Positions 13,387-26,400 of a stretch of 64,000 nt of DNA are shown piece after piece. The DNA is from Lumnitzera littorea (lineage: Eukaryota; Streptophyta; Magnoliopsida; Myrtales; Combretaceae): the NCBI GenBank assembly GCA_024138015.1, contig JAMXBB010000011.1, forward strand, positions 74,676,199-74,740,198, in the 5' to 3' direction. How positions within the stretch are numbered: position 1 is the stretch's first letter; each line of letters starts with the position of its first letter. The notes beneath the pieces are model-generated. The model ran no database searches. It was not told the DNA's origin and was given only the letters and a program-made list of their open reading frames with translations. Position numbers and translations under genes: made by a program.

Positions 13387-13672
13387 ATGAGAGGAAATAA
13401 TGTCTTTAGGCTTGATGTTAAATTTCCATTTCAGCATTTTTCTGTGCATCGATTATGGGAATTTAAAAGGGAGGAAAACATTATTGATCCGACAAGGAGT
13501 TCAGGTTTAATTTTTGAATTTATTTCCTCCTTTATATTTCTCGCTTGACCTTTTATTTTGGGTTTAATTGTCTTTACATACTGCAGGTGACAGCAAAATC
13601 TATGTATCCATTAGAAATGGAAGGTCTATACTTTCAAATATGAAGTATCCTAGAAGATGGTTTTCGGCTTGA
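13387..13672 (+). pseudogene. Unidentified two-exon reading frame
   Basis: An ATG opens a clean frame (13387..13504) ending at GTTTAA. An intron of 82 bp closes at CTGCAG, and the frame continues in phase from 13587 to a stop at 13672, about 67 codons in all. The product includes RLWEFKREENIIDPTRSS and then SKIYVSIRNGRSI. I do not recognise the family. More open-looking fragments follow to ~14030 in other frames, which suggests a decayed gene piece, not a small active gene. It could also be chance. Confidence 0.3.
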
Positions 13673-16220
13673 AAGGAGCCTTAATCATGCTTTGCAAGGA
13701 GTGGCTCTATAACAATCTCTCTTGAACTAAGGACAGCCATGACCTATTGGGACTCCGAAATCAAATGTTAGATCCTGATATAGCATGCTCTGTTGTTGAC
13801 GCTACATGCAAAACACAGTGACTCAAATAGGAGTGAGGAAAGAGGAGGATGAAATAATGATGAGCAAGGACATCTATCATCAAGAATGGTTATAGTAAAA
13901 GCCGACCAAACTTTTGTCTTCAGAGTAGTTGGTGTTCTTGACAACATTACGAGGAATCTACCTTTCTATTCAATTCATTTGACTTTCGACATGGAAGACC
14001 ATGGTGGTTGCTATGCATCTCGAAATTGTAAAAAAAATATGATAAACACAATTGATGACTGTACATTTTTCTTATTCTTCTTATTTTTATCTTTTTAGGT
14101 GGCTTTACTCCAAGATGTGCAAGTGCACACCCTACATACGTAATTGCATGCTTTGCACTTTCATATCTAGGGGAAAAAAAAATGCTGTCGGTGAAAGCAA
14201 ACTCATGATTTTAATTTACTTCCTTCTTTCTATTTCTCTTTATGTATTTACTTTGAATCTTTACCAAGTAAGGTTTGCTTATCTGTGCAAGATCATGTTT
14301 TTCTAGACTTTTTGAGTGCCAAAGAGACCTTAAAGAAGGAAGAAGGAGATAGATGAGAAATTGAAGGGTATTCTTTGATCGATATAACTTTGTTTCTTTA
14401 TTTTCTCTTATTCATATTAGATGTTATACTAAAGTTGAATTATATTGCTTAAATGTACACAGGGGCTTCATTTTAGCCGATCATAAACCAAATATAATAG
14501 GATCTCGACCAACCCATAATTCTTAAATCAAGAATATCATATATATCTAGTTAATATAACAATTCACTCATGTAATTTAATTTGATAAATATAATAAAAA
14601 TTCAACCATATTGACCTAACTTATAATCCATTTCTTTATGTTAAAGCTCGGTTGATGATTAAATTTATCTCTCAAGTCTCCAATTTGTGGTAGCATTGGA
14701 AATTTGTTCTTGTTATATTTTGTAATTATTGTGTATTTTTATTGATATGATCATATTTATAGTTGCAATTTACATTTAAGGGAATATTAAGTTACATGGT
14801 CAATAAATTACCAATAATCTTTTAAGTATTGAAAAAAAAAATTCGTTGATTCAATTGAAGATCACATAACTTGTAGTTTCAAAGAATACAAAATTTAGAG
14901 AGGTTTTAAGGGTTTAGAGTAGTTCAGCTATAAATTTGGAGAGGTTTTAAGGGGAAAGTATAGGATATGAATCCCTTTCTATTCATCGAGGTAAAGAAAA
15001 ATATTAATAAAAAGAAAAATAATAATAAAAAAGGAAAACGGTTCTGCTTTGATAAAAGAAAACCATTTTCATAATTTTCCGTTCATCTTTTTTTTTTTTT
15101 AAGTGTTTACTAAAAGCTCCCGCACAACCAATTTCTAAAAGCTCCTACTACCGCGAGTAGTAGTATTGGTTGCTATGATGCCATACATTAGATTAGATTC
15201 AGATATCTAAAAATAACAACGACATGAAATTTTTTTTTTTAAGACAAACATACAACATACATAACATTACACAGAAAAAATAAATAAATAGAAAATAAAA
15301 AAAGGAGAGAGAGAGAGAGAGAGAGAAACATAAAACATCACGTTTTTAACAAAATATAAGAACTTAGAAGTTTAAATAAACTTACCGGAAGCGGTCATAT
15401 TGAAAGGCTGTGAGTTTGTCTCTGGCGTCTTATATGTATATTTAAACTTATTTTGTTATCATTTTATCGAACTAATATTCTTCCCCATTTCGCTGAATAA
15501 TCCATCTTATCTTTCATCCACTAAAAAGAAAACTGTTTTATCCCACTATTCCACTATTCTAAATCAACATTATATGTCAATACAAACTTAAATCATTTTC
15601 TTACAATTTCTTCTTATATATTTCGCTTGTTAGCTTGGTGAATAAACAACTAATTTCTCTTCTTCTTTTTTTGTACGAACTCACAATGTGTCCCTCTAAA
15701 TCTTCTTAAAATAACCATGCAAAATATTAACCAACCGTCTTAGAGAATTCAAACAATAAAGAAGAAAAAAGGAAAACTACAAAAATTGTTATTCCTCTAT
15801 TATTGATTTTCTCTTTTTACCTTTCAACATTTCTATTTGCGGTTTTCTTCTTTGCTTCCAATCTATCCTTTCCGTTGCAATCTTTTTACTTTAGTATTTC
15901 CTCTAGAGATATGTAAATAGATTTTAACTTCTGTATCAGCTTATTCAACACACTTTTTAAATAAGTTTGAGTCAAGTATTTTTTTTACTTGTTTAAAAAA
16001 CAAATCAAATAAACTTGACCTGTTTAACTTGCAAGCTAAAATAATCTGGTTTGAGTTAAGGTTTTTTTTACTTATTTAAAAAGTGAGCCAATTAAATCTG
16101 ATTTATTTAACCTACGAGCTAAAGTAGATCAGATTAAGTTGACCTATTTAATTCACTTGTATACTTATAATTTCATCTTCCCAAAATGATTAGAAAAATT
16201 CCTTTGTCATGTTTAAACTT
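13673..16220. other. AT-rich non-coding region
   Basis: Short open fragments near 13890..14030 have no clear family. From 14300 onward there is only AT-rich DNA with homopolymer runs and a (GA)n microsatellite at 15305..15326. No gene, RNA gene or bordered transposon was recognised. Confidence 0.5.
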
Positions 16221-16230
16221 GGACTTGTTT

Positions 16231-16340
16231 GCCAAGGTGATTGTAGCTAGTGGCATGCAAATTTATCTCCAAACAAGATAAATTAGGTTCAAATTCACCT
16301 TCTCCTCTCAATTGTAATATATTGTGAGGAAAAAAAAAAA
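16231..16340 (+). mobile_element. tRNA-derived SINE, 110 bp, with TSD
   Basis: A perfect 10-bp direct repeat GGACTTGTTT flanks the unit (16221..16230 and 16341..16350). Inside is an RNA polymerase III A box, TAGCTAGTGGC (16244..16254), then a B-box-like GGTTCAAATTC (16286..16296), then an A-run of about a dozen bases just before the right repeat. This layout defines a short SINE on the plus strand. The B box departs from GGTTCGANNCC by a few bases, as expected for an old copy. Confidence 0.8.
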
Positions 16341-16350
16341 GGACTTGTTT

Positions 16351-19300
16351 AAGCTATATTAATAAAAATATTCTAGCTTAGAAAATTTTATAGAATAATG
16401 AACAAACGTGATGATTATTTTGAAAATGTAGAAGATTCAAATAAAAAAGTTGAAAAGGTGAAAAATTCATATAAAATAGTAATGAATTGTTTGAAACTCG
16501 AATAAAAAAGATGGGACATTCAAATAATAAAAGTAATACATCGTGTGGAACATTAAAAAAAAATGGAAAAAAGAAAGGGTCAAGAATTCACATAAAAAGT
16601 AGCAAAATATATGGATATTTTTACACTTGAGAAAAAAAAAAGGAAAGAAATAATAAAAACAAGAAACGTGAGCATCTCTTTTTAGGGAGAAAAGAGATCA
16701 CGAAAAAGAGATGTCTTTGTCTGAAAACACTAAAATATCATACTACCAAAAAATTATAAGCAGATGTTTCTGGAAATAATCAAATGATGGGTTTGTTTTT
16801 TCCATTTTTGTGTACTCCACAGGGATTACCACATATGAAAATCCTATGAAAAATTCCCATGTCAAAATTCAGTAAATCCTGATTTTAATATTAGATCATG
16901 GATTTTTCTATGATACCATCTTTTTTTGTTTTACGGGATTAATATCGTTGTTCTTTTTATCCTTGATTTGATTATATTTAAATGTAAACTATTGAATAAT
17001 CTATGAACTTAATAATTTAGATTTAAAGTATGAAAATAAAAGATAAAATGATAAGGTGAAACCTATCCATAAAAATAAAGGACGAAATTGAAAAATTTAC
17101 CTGAACCGACATTGTAGCGTCCGCTGCGGTTTGAACGACTAAGAAATGGTATGCCTATGTCCTGACTGTCAAGTACACACGTTCCCTCAGGTGGTAGTTG
17201 TTGTCCGCGTCTTACCGATTTCAGGATATATATTCATCTAGATAAAATTACAGAAAAAAAAAATCATTTTGATATAGGAGTTTGTACAATGAATTGATTT
17301 TTATTTTTTCTAAATAAATATACAAACTCTTTTCTATCATACGATCTTTAGATATTCTATTAAAATCTTATATGATATGCATAATATTTTGATAAAACCC
17401 TAAATAACTCATAAAAATCAAAGAATCGAAAATAACCAACCCCGAATCCTTTTCTTTCATTCGATTTTATGCTTCTTCGTGTAGAATTTTAAAAATGAAG
17501 AGAGAGATTCAGAATTTGTAATTGAGGATTTCATGTAAGTTTATGCATGATTTGAGAGTTCTTTCATGATCAAATCTATATTGTATAAGATTTTAATCGC
17601 ATATTTGACGATGGTATAACGAAGAAGCATAAATAACAGGTGAGGAGTTTCTTAAAATAAGACACATATTAATGGATAGCAAAGCGTAAGTTTTTGTATG
17701 TTTCTATTGATTTACTTTTGAAAAATTGCATTTTACATGCGTTACAAGGTATTACTATTTCTCATTTAAAAAAAAAAAAAAATCAAGGATCATCTCAATT
17801 TTTTTTTTCCCTCTTGATTAACTAACATCCTCTCAGCTTTTTGGCACCGTTGCTTGTCTTTGCATTGCTTTGTGTTAGTAATTATAAAGTTATGTAAATC
17901 AAGAAATGGTAAAGGAATAGCTATAACCACAACTAGTAAAAGCTATGTCTTCCATACAGCATTCAGAGATTTTATAACTTAGTAACTTTAATGATTCGAA
18001 AAATATGAATGCTAGAGTAAATAATAGTGGCATAAAAATTAGAAAGTGTGTATAACTACATAAAAAGAAAAAAAGAAAAAAAAAATAAATGATTAATAGG
18101 ATAGTGTAGATTGATATCCTAAAGGCATCTGCTATTACCTATGCAAATCAAGTTTGTGACCCTCTTCTTTGTTCTCCATCAATCCACTTTCGTGTATCAC
18201 CATTGGTAAGAGAGGAACAAAACTTTGCTTTTAAAAGGGTTTCGAGCAAGAGACTGAAATAGAAGAATTTTCATTTTCCAAACATGGGTCGTACACTATA
18301 CAAAAATATATAAAAGGTACTAAAGTTCCTCTTCTTTTATTTTAACCTAAGGACACCTAATAAAATTTTCCCACTAATGTACTTGTAAATAATGTTATAA
18401 GAGAATCTCTTATTGAGACAATTCATCAACTTAAGCTTTACTCAAAAATTTTAATCAAATTTAAAATTTTGAGATTGAATCATCATAAGTATCACTTAAT
18501 AAGTTCGAACTCATTTTGATTAATTTTATTTATGTTAAGCTTATATGAAAAAATAATACCAAATATTTAAACTTCATAAGAACTCAACCGAGATTTAAGA
18601 TCAATTTAATTTACAAGCAAATTGAGTTGAGTATCGTAAAGTTTGAATTCCATTCAACTATTATCAAATTGAATTCAAGTAATATCAAGTAAGATCCATA
18701 TAGTTCAAGTTGACTTGTTTATATATATATATATATATTTGTTGTTCTTTTAATTTTTTAAGTCCAGCCATCGCTTTAAGGTATTAAATGGATGAGTCGC
18801 TGAATCAAAGAAAGAGATGTTAGGCCAATAATAGGCCTTGTGGGCAATTAATTACCGTGCAAACATGGGCAAGGAAGGAACAACATCATGTGTTGAATGT
18901 TAAATGATGCAAAGTCCTTGCTCTTGCTCCTCCTGACTTCCAACTAGTTAAATAAAAGCAGACGTGGAAGTTCACACGACCGTACCCATTGCTGCGGTCC
19001 CGAAACTATATACGCTGCCAATCCCTCTTCAATACACAACACTCACCTTCTGTTTTTCCTTTTTAAGGGTAATTTTCTTACCCAACAAAAGGGTCCAAAA
19101 ACAATTTAAAGCGATAGCGAAATTGATCTTCAAACAACAGCACATCGGTGTTTTGTGGCCTCATAATCTTCTCCCATATCCATGATATATCTTTATGTGT
19201 TCTGGTCTCTCTTTTATTTTACTTTATTTTTTTTAAGGAAAAATAGAGTCAACAATGATAGGAGGAAAGCTAAGGAAATCAATGGTCTAACTGCATTTAT

Positions 19301-19500
19301 CAACACCAATATATCTAAAAATGAGACAAAAGTCTCTTTCAATCCTTACTCTTCACATATAGCCACGTATTATTTAAAAAAAAAAAGCCCGTATTAAATA
19401 GTTATTACACATTTTTATATGAATAGCGGAAACATTGATGGATGGAATAGAAAAATTTTATTTAAAGGGAAGGCTATCCTAGGGGGAAAAAAATAAAATA
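16351..19500. other. Non-coding region upstream of the phototropin gene
   Basis: AT-rich DNA without convincing reading frames. It holds a (TA)n run near 18720..18738 and many A/T homopolymers. An ACGT core (CCACGTAT) sits at 19363, the kind of element bound by bZIP/bHLH factors in light-regulated plant promoters; on its own it proves little. Confidence 0.4.
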
Positions 19501-19531
19501 AGTTCTTTATGTCTTTTGTTGGTTTAAATAA

Positions 19532-19539
19532 TATATAAA
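19532..19539 (+). promoter_or_regulatory. Candidate TATA box for the phototropin gene
   Basis: TATATAAA lies about 920 bp before the start codon. If used, the 5' UTR would be long or would contain an intron; acceptor-like CTGCAG at 20289..20294 would allow this. The AT-rich background makes chance matches common. Confidence 0.25.
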
Positions 19540-20317
19540 ATAAAAGACAGTTGGAGACTCATATTAATTCTAAAATCTGAACGTTATCTGCTCCACCTGT
19601 TTTGTTTTCTTTACAGAGCAAGTGCTTACGAAAACTAAAGAAGAAGGTTTCTAGAAATGATTTTGCGCCATAAATAGTGGAATCCTGAGGTGGAGCAACA
19701 ACAAGAGCAAGAGCTTGACAACCTTAATACCGGGAAGGTAAAGGAGCAAAAACTCATACAACAACAATCCTTGCATGTTATGTTTGTGAAGACAAGATGG
19801 CTTAGTATTATTGTTCTGATGAAAGTTACAGTGATCAGACATTGATCTTAAACAGTTGAGTCTTCCATCTCTGATAGCATTCTCTCCTTAGTTCATTTCT
19901 TGGACATCACATTTTGCAGCTCATAGTTCAGCTTCATGTGTAAGAATTCCTTCGCTTCTCATAATGCTATCTTCAGTAAGGAATATGTTTTCAAACTTGG
20001 AGTTCCTAAGATGGTTCGAGAGGCATATGGAAAATAGGTATAGTGCAAGTGCAATCATGTCAAAGTAATGGGCTTCAAGTAACCTGGAGTTTTAGGTTTC
20101 CAGACCTCTAGTCATCTATGTCTAGCCAGGAACTCTTCATTTTAGATATGTCAAGGTAACATAAAAGAATTTCAACAGTAGAAATCACTTTCAGATTTTG
20201 CAATACCATAGACTAAGTGCATGGCAACATTCATGAATTTTACCAGCAAATATTCTTGCTCTTGATGTTTGGTGAATTAATTGATTGCCTGCAGCCAATT
20301 TTAAGTCTTTACTCTCT

Positions 20318-20368
20318 ATGGAACAATTCAGCATTGTTTTTTCAACTTCACATCGTCAATCAAGGTAG
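20318..20368 (+). CDS. Upstream ORF (16 codons) in the likely phototropin 5' leader
   Basis: An ATG at 20318 opens 16 codons in the same frame as the main coding region and ends at TAG (20366..20368), 90 bp before the main ATG. A second upstream ATG at 20424 gives 7 codons ending at 20447 in another frame. If the transcript includes this stretch, both could lower translation of the main frame. No transcript evidence is available here. Confidence 0.3.
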   Translation: MEQFSIVFSTSHRQSR

Positions 20369-20458
20369 TAGTTTGTGAAGAGGAGACTACGAAACATAAC
20401 AAGGATAAAATATTTGTTAACAAATGAAACAGACTCATTTTACCTGAAATATCAGCAG

Positions 20459-23400
20459 ATGGATACAAGAAGATCAGATGGGCCTAACTCAAAGTCATCC
20501 CTTAATGATAAATTCAGCAGCACCGATCAAGACAGAACAATCAACGTCACTGAATCAACAGAGGTTAAAGAGAAAAATAACATGACATCAAGTAATTATC
20601 CACAACTTAAAGTCCTGGAGGAAGATTCACAGTGGTCTTTTGCCGGTTCTGCCACCAATAAAGAAACTCTCAACAGGTGGATGGCATTTGAGACAGAAAA
20701 TGCTACCAGCTCTACAACAACAAACGCCATTTTTGGCTCTGGTTCTAATGGAACTGCTAGTGGTGTAAGGGATGACAATATCAATCAGGATCCAGACAGA
20801 GGATCAGAACTAGGTCAAATTTTAACTGAAGCAACAATTGCGGAAAGAACAGCAGAGTGGGGACTCCATGTGAAGTCAGATGTTGGTGAAGGTAGCTTCA
20901 CAGCAGCCGGTTTCATGATGAATCTGTCAGGGGATGGAGAAAGAAGCAAACAGTCATCAGAGAGATTTGCAGTAGACTCAACCAGGACATCAGAGGACTC
21001 TGATGCAGGGGCATTCCCTAGAGTATCACAAGAGTTGAAGGATGCTCTGTCAACACTGCAACAGACGTTTGTCGTCTCTGATGCCACCAAACCAGACTGT
21101 CCCATAATGTATGCAAGCAGTGGGTTTTTCACTATAACTGGCTATTCTTCTAAGGAGGTCATAGGAAGAAACTGGTACGCATTTCTGTCCCACAGACAAT
21201 ATCTCACAGTTTACCCAACTCACAAATCTTCTCCCATATATATCCATCTTTGTTTGCTATTACTTGCACAACTGATAAGATAGCTACAGTGTGCAAGATT
21301 TGCTTCATTATAACTGAACAATTAATTCTGAATGGTCCAGAAGCATTATAAATGTTAGACTTGCTTGTTTCATTTAAAGGGATTCACACATTGCTCATGA
21401 TCTCTTATTTCACTCTCTGCCTTCTGGGAATTGTGTTCCATCATAATTCCTAACTTAACTAAAACTAGAGTTGACTAAAAATTTAACAGGCAAAAAATGG
21501 GGAAAAGAAAAAATTGATCACTTATTCCTATTACCTTTTCTTTTATCTTAAGAAATGTGTATAGCAAAATACCAATAATCAGCTTTAAAACCTGAACACA
21601 TCACCCCTAAGGGATTGAGTATTCGTTTGGATGTGTATAAAATCTCAGAGAGAACAGCCATAAGAAAGATTAGGAACAGCACAATCCAACTCGTCACAAC
21701 AAAATTGATAAACATCTTGGAAAGCATAAAAGATTAGTTGCAGACTCATACAAAATTGAGTGTTTCTTCCCTGAAATACACTGCATTTATACTACCATAA
21801 GAAATCAGTTATTAATTAGAAGTACTACAGTTCGTATCAATTTATTATACTAGACATCCAGTTTAGAAGCAAGCAGAGATGATTATCCCGATAAACATTT
21901 ATGGACTTCCCTCTTATGGTATCTGTCTGCAGCCGATTCCTTCAGGGACCAGAAACAGATCAGAAAGAAGTGGACAAGATAAGGGATGCAGTCAAAAATG
22001 GCGAAAGCTACTGTGGCAGGCTGTTGAACTATAAGAAGAATGGCACTCCTTTTTGGAATCTGCTTACACTTACTCCTATCAAGGATGAAAATGGGAAAAC
22101 CATCAAGTTCATTGGGTTAGTATGATCCATCATCCTATCTTCACGAGGCTCCATGTGGCCTTCTTTCTTTCCTTCCTTTTTTTTATCATTTTCCCTGACC
22201 TCAGTTTGAAGAATTGCTAGTTCAAAGATAAGTACTAAAGATATGCCTTGCTGACATGGTTATCTCAACTATTTGGCACATTTCCCTATGGATTTCACTG
22301 TTACATCTAAGCTAAACCTGTTCCCAAACCCATTCCTGATGTCCAAGTGTTCTTTTTTCGATGGATAGACGTAAGAATAACATTTTTCAACCGTTGGGGG
22401 TCTTCATAATCTGCTTATGCTTTATGATATTCCCAGTCAACTAATTTAGCTGTACTATGTTGTGGGAGTTCTTTACGCATATACAGCAATATGCAATATG
22501 TTCAACTTCAAGGACACATAAACATCTGTGTCATCATCTCCAACAAGTGCAATTCCTTTTAATCTCCTTTCTCAATATATCACCTACAACATTTATTTCC
22601 TCACAGGATGCAGGTTGAAGTCAGCAAATACACTGAAGGAATTGTAGATAAAGCATTACGTCCCAATGGATTGCCTCAGTCATTAATCCGCTATGATGGT
22701 AGAGTAAAGAATCTTATAGAATGGAATGAACATCATAGTTTCATTTGTAACTTGTTGGCTTTAATGAACAGCTCGGCAAAAGGAAAAAGCTCTTGGTTCC
22801 ATCACAGAGGTTGTCCAAACGGTGAAACACCCACGGCTGCTTGCCCATGCTACAAGCGATGGCTTTAGCCACAAGAATGATGAGATGGACAAATTCAAAC
22901 TTGATCCTGTTCTACCAGAAGCATGTGAAATTGGAAAAATGAGCACACCAGATAGACAAAGTCCTCTGGGGCACACAGCAAGTGATATCTCTCAGATGAG
23001 CTCTAGTCGGGATATGGAAAAGAAAGTTAGAAAGTCAGGAAGAGCTTCTTTTATGGGGTAAGCTCAGCATTTTAATTAATGTAAGAGATATACAAAGACA
23101 AATGTTAAGTTACAAGTCACTTAACATAATGACACCTTTTTCCTATAAAAACAATATGATGGACCAGCCCTGAATATCTTGAAAACAGTGGTAGCACATG
23201 AAAGAAATTATATTGAGTTTCAACCATTGTGTCCTACATATATGTCTCAATGAACTGAATTATTCAAAGTTCTTAGAGCTCTATTGAGGGGGGCAAAAAA
23301 AAAAGAAAACAGATTCTGCTGCATCAAAGCCCTCACGTATTTTTTTTCTTTCTTATATATATAGTTCTTTTTTTCCTTTTTGATGGCTCTTTTCCAGTTC

Positions 23401-26400
23401 ATGGACACCATTACTGCTTCATTCTTCAACCAGCAGGACATAATAAGTCAAGGACTTAATAATTTGTTTAGTCTTATAAAAGTTTTGTTATCTTCTGCAG
23501 GCTGAAGGGGAAGTCCCCAATCTCAGAAAAGAAACAAGAACAACCAATTGTTGAGCAAGAGGTCTTGATGACCAAAGATATAGAACGAACCGATAGTTGG
23601 GAACGTGCTGAAAGAGAAAGGGATATACGCCAAGGAATAGATCTAGCAACCACATTGGAACGAATTGAAAAGAATTTTGTGATTACAGATCCCAGACTTC
23701 CAGACAATCCAATCGTAAGTTACCTGTTCTCTTCTTCTGAATCTTTTATACAGTAACTTGAAATTTTATAGCAGCATCGTTCTTCAAAATTCAGACACGT
23801 ACAATCAGGGATTGAGCTTTTTAATTGTTCCCTCGTTTGCAAATACTCCCAAAGTTTCATCAGCATCCTTCAATGCCAATGTCCATCTAAAACTAATGGA
23901 AAAACTCAACATGGAGAATATCCCTTTCTCATCTATAAACAGCTCCCTATACTTTATTGACAAGACTGACCTTTATCATTGCTCCAAATATGGAAAGTGT
24001 TATGCACCCTATTGTTATGAAGTATTTTTTCTTAGCTCAACAGGCCAAGCACCCTATGGATACAAAAGCTCTAAGTTTTCTCAAAAAAGAACGATGTTCA
24101 CTCTCACACTATCTAAAAACAGCATTTTCTTTTGTACTTTAACCTTTTAGAAGAAAGTTTTACTTTTCTATCCATCAATGTTGAGAAAAAACTAAGAATT
24201 AGTCATTACTTCAACTAAACAGTTCCAAGCAATATTAGAGAAAATTAAACTTCAAAATTAGTTTTTTTGGATGAAATGTCAGATGCTTAAAAATTAGTCC
24301 AAACAATATCTTAGAAAGCAGTTTATTGAGTTTAGAAAAGAAAACTAAAGGAAATGCCGATAAGCAGGGACATGTTTGCACATTCTATGGCAAAGTGTCC
24401 CTTTCAATTGATGACTTTCTGTTGTGGCTACAAATTGGCATTGGATCAGGAGCAGCAGCATAGAATTATTTACTTTGCAAAACGCTTAAATAAGATTTAT
24501 AGTATTTGACAGTGGCTTATGTTTTGTTCTTAGCTTATATAAGAATTAAGATCAGAGTCAAGATGGCTAAGAAAAAGGGAACCATGCAAAGCAAAGTCCT
24601 AGCTGATATTTTGTGGTAGTGCTGTGAAAACTATGTCTGCTCACTTGATATTGGTGTCACACATACAGATATTTGCTTCAGATAGCTTCCTTGAATTAAC
24701 AGAGTATACTCGTGAAGAAATTTTGGGAAGAAATTGCAGGTATTTACTCACTAATTGCACTAATATATGCAGTCCATATCCATCTCATCTGGCAATGTTT
24801 TAAAAGCATTACTCATGTTTCTAAAAAGAAAACACTGCTCGAAATCTCAAAATTGATTTTAACAGTCTATTCCTGTATGGTAGCAAATAGAAGTAATACC
24901 TACAGGAAGAATGTTTTGTAAGTTGTATGGAACTTCGCGAACAAATTTTATTTCTGTTTCTCAAATTCATGCTGAAAAATAAACTCACACACATTATGTA
25001 AGTTGCTCCTTTATCAAATCAGAATATATTTATATTAAATTCTAAACTTTGTGATAATAGAGCCTACCTGAACTGCATAGCTTGCATTTAGAATGCTTCC
25101 TGGAGCTCTGAAATCCGACAGTTCAACAGAATATTGTATATTTAGAGTTGCACATAAATAATTAATGACATAATGTCTTTTCAGTACCCTTTATAAAATC
25201 TTATTGCACCTTTTCATGTCCTTAATATATCCAGGGTAATTACTCTCTCTGATTATAAAAATTTTCAGGTTTCTCCAAGGTCCAGAAACAGATCAGGCTA
25301 CCGTCTCCAAAATCAGAGATGCTATTAGAGAACAGAGGGAGATCACTGTTCAACTGATCAACTACACTAAAAGCGGTATGTATCTAGTTTCTGATTGTAT
25401 AATTTGAATATAAACCCAATGTTGCATTAGACAACCAAAGTCTAAAAATTTCCAGCAATAAGTGTAAGTTTCATATATATAGACATTATTTCTGGATTCC
25501 CTTTTAATACTAATCTTATCTGCAGGGAAGAAATTTTGGAACTTATTTCACTTGCAACCCATGCGTGACCAAAAGGTACCAGCAATTATTGCATGCATAT
25601 TACCCTCAGTTAAACTCTTAAACAGTGTTTGTGTTCTGTCATAACATATTCTATCCTTTTTATGAATTTAGGGTGAGCTCCAGTACTTCATCGGTGTTCA
25701 ACTAGATGGAAGTGACCATGTGGAACCCCTCAGGAACCGCCTTTCAGAAAGGACTGAGCAACAAGGTGCTAAACTGGTAAGCTTTACTCTTTTATACCAT
25801 TGTACATACCTCAGCAGATGACACTTTCTCGATAGAACCTTAAGCATTAACATTAGGACATTGGATTAGACATACAAACTCTCAACAAGCCGTTGTTTTC
25901 TATCGTCACTTTTTAACAGGTCAAAGTTACAGCAGAAAATGTTGATGAAGCAGTGAGAGAATTGCCAGACGCCAACTTGGTAAGGTACTTCTTTTACTCC
26001 ATGCTTGGGTTGATAATAGTGCCATTAAAAAATATGACGTATCTTTCTTGTCGTCCAGAGGCCATCTTTGAAACTTATGAGCTGTAGTTTATGGCCTGGT
26101 CCCTCTTGATGCCACAAAAAAGGACATGAATTCCATCCCCCCTCCCAGAATTATCCCCATCTCAAATGATCTCACATAATCTTTTGAGCTTGTCCTTGTG
26201 AATTTTTTTTCTTTTTCTTATGATGGAGGGACATGGCCATATTGTGACCGACTATCTCCAGGCACATAAATTACCCTACAAAACCTATACACTGGGTAAG
26301 AATAGCTTGCACTATGTAGGCACCTCAAGAAGTATCCATAGTAGGATTTGAACCAAAAATCTCATGCAAGTTATCATGAATGAGTTTTAGGCCTTAACCA

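Noticed and set aside
20375..20458. Upstream extension of the PHOT2 frame by 28 codons
   Set aside because: The extension would begin at GTG; the first ATG in the frame is at 20459, and plant nuclear genes rarely start at GTG.
23758..24150. 130-codon open frame in PHOT2 intron 5
   Set aside because: It lies wholly between well-supported exons 5 and 6, has no recognisable domain, and its composition is that of intron sequence.
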